NCBI GenBank assembly: GCA_023053575.1
Contig: JAKZAP010000001.1
Location: 15,826,849 to 15,890,848, forward strand
Direction: 5' to 3'
DNA length: 64,000 nucleotides
From: Branchinecta lynchi
Lineage: Eukaryota > Arthropoda > Branchiopoda > Anostraca > Branchinectidae
Positions 31,449-64,000 of the stretch are shown here, piece by piece (positions within the stretch are counted from its first letter, which is position 1; every line of letters begins with the position of its first letter). The translations under genes were made by a program, and so were the position numbers. The notes below the pieces were generated by a model. It was not told the origin of the DNA and did no database searches. It saw nothing but the letters and a program-made list of their open reading frames with translations.

Positions 31449-31863
31449 AGGCGTATTCTCGCCGTTCCTCGAGGACTCCTCGGGGAATCGAAAGGAACGG
31501 CGAGAATAGAGGGAGTCGCTCCACGCGGACTCCGAGTACAGAAACAGCGAGAACACGGGGAATGCTTCCAAAATGGATTTTGTTGGAGAAAGTAATATGC
31601 TGTTGACGAAATTAGTCGGGATCCACTTTATTTTTGGTTTTGTTTATTCTGATTGTTTTTACTTAATTTTACATTGCACCAACACCAGCAAAAACTGATT
31701 CCCCTCCGAATCTGAAAGGGAGTCCTTTTCGATGATGGTGATGATAATCGGAGCACTCCCCGTCGGTGGGGACTCACGAGAATACGGGGAGTGAGTCCCC
31801 GGGACAAACAAAAACGCGGGGACTCCTCAAGTGGAGTCCTCGGGGAACGGCGAGAATACGCCT
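31449..31863. mobile_element. MITE with AGGCGTATTCTCGCCG termini
   Basis: The left end AGGCGTATTCTCGCCGTTCC at 31449 and the right end GGAACGGCGAGAATACGCCT at 31863 are perfect inverted copies. The ends continue as GAGGACTCC / GGAGTCCTC. The related F1 copy at 50180 shows the uninterrupted flanking sequence (CCTTAAGTCTATTTGGTCGG), so this is a later insertion. Length 415 bp, no ORF. Confidence 0.88.
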
Positions 31864-32310
31864 TACTTGGCCTGGTAATTAAAATGCCTGCCTAGTTTAT
31901 CGTCCTTAGTACATCTGGAAGTACCCTATCCCGCGATCACCGGAATTCTGGGAAATCCACTCCAACTCCCCCCAAAGAGCCCCGACATGATCTTGTTCCG
32001 ACAAGAACGTATCTAATGCTTATGCCTGTTCTTCCCACCAAATTCCATCCCGATGCCCAGACACTAAGCGTTTCACAGAAATTCTGGTGCCCCCTTCCAC
32101 CCCCCCCCCAAGTATCGGATCCGGTACGGATTTGACATGGAACATCTGAGACAGCAGTTTTTTCCACTTGCCAAGTTTCATTCATACCCACTCGCGTTCA
32201 AAAGTTACTCCCCCCACGATGTTCGAACCGTGCAAACGACTATTCCCATGTCGGTCTGTTCGGATCCCCCATATTCGTTCCGAGTTTCATCTTCTTATTA
32301 GGTCATATTA

Positions 32311-33215
32311 CAACAGGTCCTGTTCTGTTTTAACAGAAATGATGACTTTGAAAACAAACAGCTGTTAAACAGGCCAAGAAAAACAAAAACGGCTGTTTAA
32401 AACAGTTTTTTTTTATTATTTAATTTCCGGTATTTTTTATTATTTTTTCTAGTAGAGTTCACCTATAGTTTGCCCTGTAACAAGAAGTATCTTAAATAGT
32501 TCTTCTTTGCACCGGGTTATGGCCAGCTCTGTGGTGCCCAGGTGAACCAATGAATTGAAAGTCAAGGGCGAATGGTTATTAGGCTGTTCGTACACCATAT
32601 ATGATACACGTTTTACTGTTACACTCCACGTTTGAAAACTTGCGCACCTGTTCTGACTGGAACCGAAGACGACCGCTGCCACGAACGGTCGGAATGCTGC
32701 AACAGTTGTCTAAGACTTAGCTGACTACGTATCCATTTAGCTCAGTCAAATGTGATTCGCAGTCAGCCCCGGCTGAATAAATATTTACGGTATCTAAAGT
32801 TCCCATTTTTTCACGATTTCGAATCAATAAGCTGAAATGTTTAATTTTTCGCTGTTGGTACTACTATTGCTTGATTCTTGCTCAATATTTTTGTAGCCGT
32901 CGTCGCATTCACATTCCGCATGGGTACTGGTAAGGTTAACAAATATTGTTTGGTTGGTAAGGTTGAATCTTGAGTTGAAAGATTTATTTTAGCCTACTGA
33001 TAAGGTGGATTGCACCCAAAAATAGATTTGGCTGTTTAAACAGGTAAAAAAAAACAGGGACAGAGCAAAACAGGACACACCAAAACGGAACAGAACAGGT
33101 GAGAAAAAAAACAGCTGTTCTGTTTATTGTTGGGTCCCTGAAACAGAAAACAGTAAAAAGTAGGCTAAAACAGAAGGAAAAAAACAGAAAACAGGAACAG
33201 TGCCCATGCCTACTA
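32311..33215. mobile_element. AACAG-rich insertion inside F1
   Basis: About 900 bp separate two parts of one F1 element. Its ends are rich in AACAG/CTGTT (AACAGGTCCTGTTCTGTTTT at the left, AACAGCTGTTCTGTT at the right) and partly inverted. A piece near 32738-32785 (GATTCGCAGTCAGCCCCGGC) matches the flank of the TIR element at 62822. No transposase or RT is seen. Confidence 0.5.
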
Positions 33216-33646
33216 GGACTTGCGCTTCTTCTTCTCACCCAGTTTCATCCCGATCCCTCCACCCTAAGCGTTTCCCAAGATTTCCGGCTCCTCCCCCCCC
33301 AAAGTCACCGGATCCGGTTCGGATTGGAAGTGGGTAGTCTGAGACATGAGGTCTTCCAAATATCAAGTTTCATTAGCATCCGATCACCTGTTCAAAAGTT
33401 ATAAATACATCAAGATTCCGGATTCCCCCTCACTCCACTCCCCCCACGATGCTCAGACCGGAGAAGTGACTAGTCCCAACTTAATCTTTTGGGGTCACTG
33501 ATGTGCCTTCCAAGTTTCATCGTCCTATCTTATCTGGAGGTGCCCAAACTAGAAAAACCCGGACCGACCGACCGACCGACCGACCGACCGACCGACCGAA
33601 TCTTCGATCGCTCTATGGCACTTGGCCGAAGGTCAAGTGCCATAAA

Positions 33647-34166
33647 AAAAAAAACGAAAAGCGAGGAATTGGACACCTCTAGTTGGTTTAAATCTGCCTT
33701 TCTTCTGGCAAAATTTTTACTCCGCCTTTTTTCTGGCAAAACTGAATAATTTCCCACACGAGACTAAAATAGACTGAAAATAGATGTGTTCTAAATTTAC
33801 AGTAAAAAAAAAATGGTGCAATCATCAGGCCCGTCATTACAGAACATACAAAGCAGATTTGTTGCTCCTCTAGACATTTTTTAATACCCTGTTTTACGTT
33901 AAAATAAGAAGAAAAGGAGAACAGTTGCTTCCAGCTTGCCGCGAAAACACCGTTCGACTTCCAACCGTGCGAAGACGCTTGAACAGAAGGCGAAAAGGTT
34001 TACGCGTCAGCAACTCCAAATACAATTTGTCAAAGATCGTTTTTGTTTCATCTGGTATGAATGACCGTCCTGAGAAGAAGTACGTGATTGCAAATTCGCA
34101 AGAAGCACCCGATTACAAAAGCCGATGCTAGACGCACAGAAGACATCCGGGACTTACCGATCGTGC
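33647..34166. other. Region downstream of the BLM stop
   Basis: This probably includes the BLM 3' untranslated region read on the minus strand. I found no clear AATAAA in the first 300 bases after the stop, so the transcript end is not placed. Confidence 0.4.
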
Positions 34167-60721
<26,555 letters not shown>

Positions 60722-61644
60722 CTAAGAAAATTTTCCAATGTAACAGAAGAAATATGAGAAACGGATTCAAAGAAAGTGGAGAATCACTACACAACCAAGG
60801 TGTGTGTGAGGGGCAAAGGGGGATCTTGAAGATTTTTTGGCATGCAAGAGTTCCGACAAGGTTGAGGAATCGGCACGATGACTTACTTCAACCGAAAATG
60901 ACTTACTTCGAATCTAATTAATCTCATTAAATGCATTACTGTCCACCATATCATTCACCCTACAGATTCTGGACACCGAAATATGTGTTTTTAAACTTCC
61001 AAAGGTTTCGATGGGATTCCCAAAATTTTATATTTGATCCAGATAATTGGGTCTGTCTTCGCCAGATCCAGTTGTCGCCAGACTCCTTGAACATTTTTAC
61101 TATTAAAATTTAGAAACAGATAAAGGTCAAATAGCTAATCATCTGAGAAAACCAAGTTCAGATATGGATTCAGCATTTGAGTTTATAGATATAAGCAGGG
61201 GGGGACTGGTATGAAATCTGAGGACCCTAGCCGGGTGGGGTGGGTCATTTTAGCCACGATTTAGCAGATTTTATTTGGGTGGTCCTCTTGGTTATCTTTA
61301 TTTTGTACACTGACCCAAGCAACATATCATTTAGCAGGAAATCACACGGACAAAACAGCTGGGACAAAGAGACCTATAGATCTCTTATTCTGAACATCGT
61401 ACTAGTACAAGTACAAGAAGCCCATTCACTTTCCCGTTAAAGCAAACTGAATTTGGAAACAATTTTAAGAGAAATAATTTTAAGTTAACATTTCGATTAT
61501 AAGCATACAGTTTAAAAAGTAATCCGGTAATAGTAGTAAAGCGCGGACTTCTTTCACATGTCTTTTGGTGCCACAGAGTGCTGCTGATGAGCTTCATCGT
61601 GCCTCCTTACACCAAGACGCAGACTATTCTTCGTTTCCGAGGTC
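60722..61644. repeat. Upstream stretch with a truncated F2 left end
   Basis: 61001-61170 carries CCAAAGGTTTCGATGGGATT and the following F2 sequence (TTGATCCAGATAATTGGGTC) but no array. The rest has no recognised exon. Confidence 0.5.
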
Positions 61645-62241
61645 AACAAGACCAAAGGTTTTGATGGGATCCCAAAAATCTAATATTTGATCCAGGCAAT
61701 TGAGTCTTTGTCTTCGCCAGATCCAGTTTTCGCCAGGCTAATCATCAGAGAAAACCAAGTTCAGATATACCTCTACAAGCCATATCCATGACACTGACCG
61801 AAACTTCCTGCTTTACTTCTGCCAAATGGTTTTGACCATCGTCTTCAGCATGTCTTCTTACCCCTAAATCGAACATCTAATCAACTTCAAATAAAACTTT
61901 TACTTTTAACAAACTTTCCGGTTTTGGCCGGATTCCGGGCGAGCTACTTGTCCGATGACAAAATACCATCGTGTTCAGCATGTCTTCTTACCTTCTTACC
62001 TCATAATCGGATATCATATTTGCTGTTTAAAAATATTTTGTTTGCCCCTTAATTTGAACTCCCTAAATGTAGAGCTATAAAGCCCATCTACGAAACTGAT
62101 CTTACCCTTGACCCAAAGAACCCTTACACCAAGTTTCATCAAATATCTCATTCCCTTCGAGAGTTATCGTGCTCACAGACAGACGGACATTTTTGCGATG
62201 TCATAGGTATCCCTCCACTTACGTTTTGGGATCCCAAAAAC
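61645..62241 (+). repeat. F2 element, short full-length copy (0.6 kb)
   Basis: Left end AACAAGACCAAAGGTTTTGA + TGGGATCCCAAAAA, right end ACGTTTTGGGATCCCAAAAA. It has a single 137-bp unit (61900s) plus the CAAGTTTCATC module and a short AGACAGACGGAC tract. With the 1.9-kb copy at 7222 it shows that copies differ by array length. Confidence 0.87.
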
Positions 62242-62359
62242 TTACTGTAATGGTTTATAAGGGTACCCCTCAAAGAATAAGATACAGTGTTGACAGACCG
62301 GTTCGTGCTACTAAAGATAGGAAAAACGCACTTTTCTTGAAAAAATAAAATTGACGTTA

Positions 62360-62823
62360 TATTTGACGGAGCAAAACAGATAAGTCAGCTACATTTTATT
62401 AGAGCTATATTTTGGCCCGTCTTGGCAAGGGTCCTCTTCAGGCTCAAGCCGCTCAAGCTGGAAAATGAAATTGTGGAAAAACAATTAAAGATTCATCCTT
62501 AAATATCTGATTGTGTGAATTTCTTCTCTGAAAATTGGTTGGAGTTAAAGCTGGTGTTGTGATTTCATTCTGGAAACGGCTGCTGGTTTTGCTGTTCGAA
62601 TTGGTCGTCAAAAGGGTAGAGATTCTTCTGCATTTTGATTTTGGTGTCGGCTGTTTCTTCTTCTTCTTTCCAGCTAAGACGGATACTTGTCGGCGGCATG
62701 ACAAGTTCATTTTTCAGCTTCAGCGGCTTGAGCGTTTTGAGCCTGAACAGGACCCTTGCCAAGAAGGGCCGAAATATAGCTCTAATAAAATGTAGCTGAC
62801 TTATCTGTTTGCTCCGTCAAATA
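62360..62823. mobile_element. TIR element with terminal repeats of about 85 bp
   Basis: The left terminus ATTTGACGGAGCAAAACAGA (62360) is answered by TCTGTTTGCTCCGTCAAAT (62805-62823). The match runs inward through GTCAGCTACATTTTATTAGA and GGCAAGGGTCCTCTTCAGGC to about 62450 and 62737. The 280-bp centre has no transposase. Pieces occur at 13855, 32738, 35985, 42494 and 60010. Confidence 0.88.
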
Positions 62824-62936
62824 TGATTCGCAGTCAGCTTGGGCTGAAGGAATATTTAAAATTGACGTTATTAGTTTTTACTTCACCCATCTCTTGAAAA
62901 ACAGGAAAAAAAAGGTTACGAAGATCCAGGTATAAC

Positions 62937-64000
62937 AAAACCAAAGGTTTCGATGGGATCCCAAAAATCGAATATTTGATCCAGACAAGTGAGTCTTGTC
63001 TTCGCCAGGCTAATCATCAGAGAAAACGTTCGGATATACCTCTATAAGCCATATCTATCTTGACGACACTGACCGAAACTTCCTGCTTTAGCCTACTTCT
63101 GCCAAATTTCCGGTTCGGGCCGAATTCTGAGTGAACTAATTGTCAACGTATATCCTTATCTCTATAAAAGAACATCTAATCAACTTCAAATAAAACTTTA
63201 ACTTACAAAAAAAAAAAAGTTACAACCGGATTCCGGACGAACTATATGTCCGGTTAAAAAATGATTGTCATATACCGACTCCGCGTATCTTCTTACCCCT
63301 AAATCTGTCACGTAATCAACTTCAAATAAAACTTTTGCTTTTAACAAATTTTCCGGTTTTGGCCGGATTCCGCGCGAACTAGTTGTCCGAGTAGAAAATG
63401 CTTTTCACATAGGTGTTCAGCATGTCTTCTTACCCCTAAATCAAACATTTAATCAACTTCAAATGAAACTTTCACTTTTAACCAACTCGCCGGACGAACT
63501 ACTTGTCCGGCGAGAAAATGGTTTTCACCACCGTGTTCAGCATGTCTTCCTACCCCTAAATCAAATATCTAATCAACTTCAAATAAAACTTTTAAATTTA
63601 ACAGACTTTCCGGTTTGGCCGGATTCCGGGCTAACTACTTGTCCGGCGAAAAAATGGTTTTCACCATCGTCTTCAGCATCTCTTCTTTACCCCTAAATCG
63701 AACATCTAATCAACTTCAAATAAAACTTTCAATTTCAACAATTTTTCAGGTTTTGGCCGGATTCCCCGCGAACTAGTTGTCCGATGACAAAATGGTTTTC
63801 ACCATAGTGTTCAGCATGTCTTCTTACCACACGATCGGCTATCGCGTTAGCTGTCTAGAAATATTTTGTTTGCCCCTTAATTTGAACCCCCTCCCCCACC
63901 CCGAAATGTAGGGCTACAAAGCCCATCTACGAACTTGACCTTACCCTAGACCCAAAGAAACCTCACACCAAGTTTCATCAAAATATCTCATTCCCTTCAA
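62937..64000 (+). repeat. F2 element, runs off the window
   Basis: Left end AACAAAACCAAAGGTTTCGA at about 62935 + TGGGATCCCAAAAA. About four units, then the CAAGTTTCATCAAAATATC module at 63970. The right palindrome lies beyond the window end. Confidence 0.85.

Larger units (their letters stand above)
30797..33646 (-). repeat. F1 element, full-length, with two nested insertions
   Basis: It is in reverse orientation. The right end AACAAGAGCTACGAGCTCAT is at 30797 and the left hairpin at 33614-33644 (TATGGCACTTG, loop GCCGAAGGT, CAAGTGCCATA) is preceded by a (GACC)n tract (33562-33598). The sequence in between follows the F1 array, read as CAAGTTTCATCC and C-tracts. It is broken at 31449-31863 by a MITE and at about 32311-33215 by another insertion. 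Removing both leaves an element of about 1.5 kb. Confidence 0.8.

Noticed and set aside
33562..33598. (GACC)n tract as a CRISPR-like or independent microsatellite
   Set aside because: It is the expanded form of the CGGTC tract that stands next to the left hairpin in every F1 copy.

Overview
The window is animal (metazoan) nuclear DNA, most likely from an invertebrate. Two conserved protein genes are cut into many short exons with consensus GT..AG introns, and most of the rest is repeats: non-LTR retrotransposon debris, small inverted-repeat elements, and several unusual repeat families. The phylum cannot be fixed from sequence alone. Both genes run out of the window at their 5' ends and are convergent, tail to tail, with about 5 kb between their stop codons.

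Left half (5188-29079, + strand): the 3' two thirds of a Mediator subunit 24 (MED24) gene. Eleven exons splice in phase into 633 residues ending in a natural stop. Upstream exons were not found in the first 5 kb. Its introns hold two tandem hairpin-palindrome elements (family F2), a truncated LINE that ends 21 bp before a splice acceptor, a perfect 227-bp tandem duplication cutting through one exon, several F1 elements, a long inverted-repeat element and a 2.3-kb block of segmental duplications.

Middle (29080-34166): intergenic. It is dominated by one F1 element interrupted by two later insertions.

Right half (60721-34167, - strand): a Bloom-type RecQ helicase (BLM) gene. Twelve exons join in phase into 1098 residues carrying every helicase motif, the RQC zinc site, winged helix, HRDC and basic tail. 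The first N-terminal exon(s) were not found. Its introns hold a mutated LINE with a recognisable reverse transcriptase, four smaller LINE pieces, two CACTGTAAAAA-ended MITEs, and more F1 and F2 elements.

The most striking non-genic content is F1. It is a dispersed element of 0.5-2.8 kb whose left end is an 11-bp-stem hairpin (TATGGCACTTG..CAAGTGCCATA) and whose right end is a GAGCTcgtAGCTC hairpin. Between them lies a satellite-like array of about 140-bp units, each with a GAAACTTGG-like core and G-tracts. F2 has a different sequence but the same plan: a GGGATCCC palindrome at each end, an array of about 137-bp units, and a CAAGTTTCATC plus GACGGACGGAC module. One F1 end supplies the polypyrimidine tract of a BLM splice acceptor. 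I read both families as non-autonomous, satellite-carrying mobile elements, comparable in plan to DINE-1 and pearl-type Helentron derivatives, but the assignment is inference.
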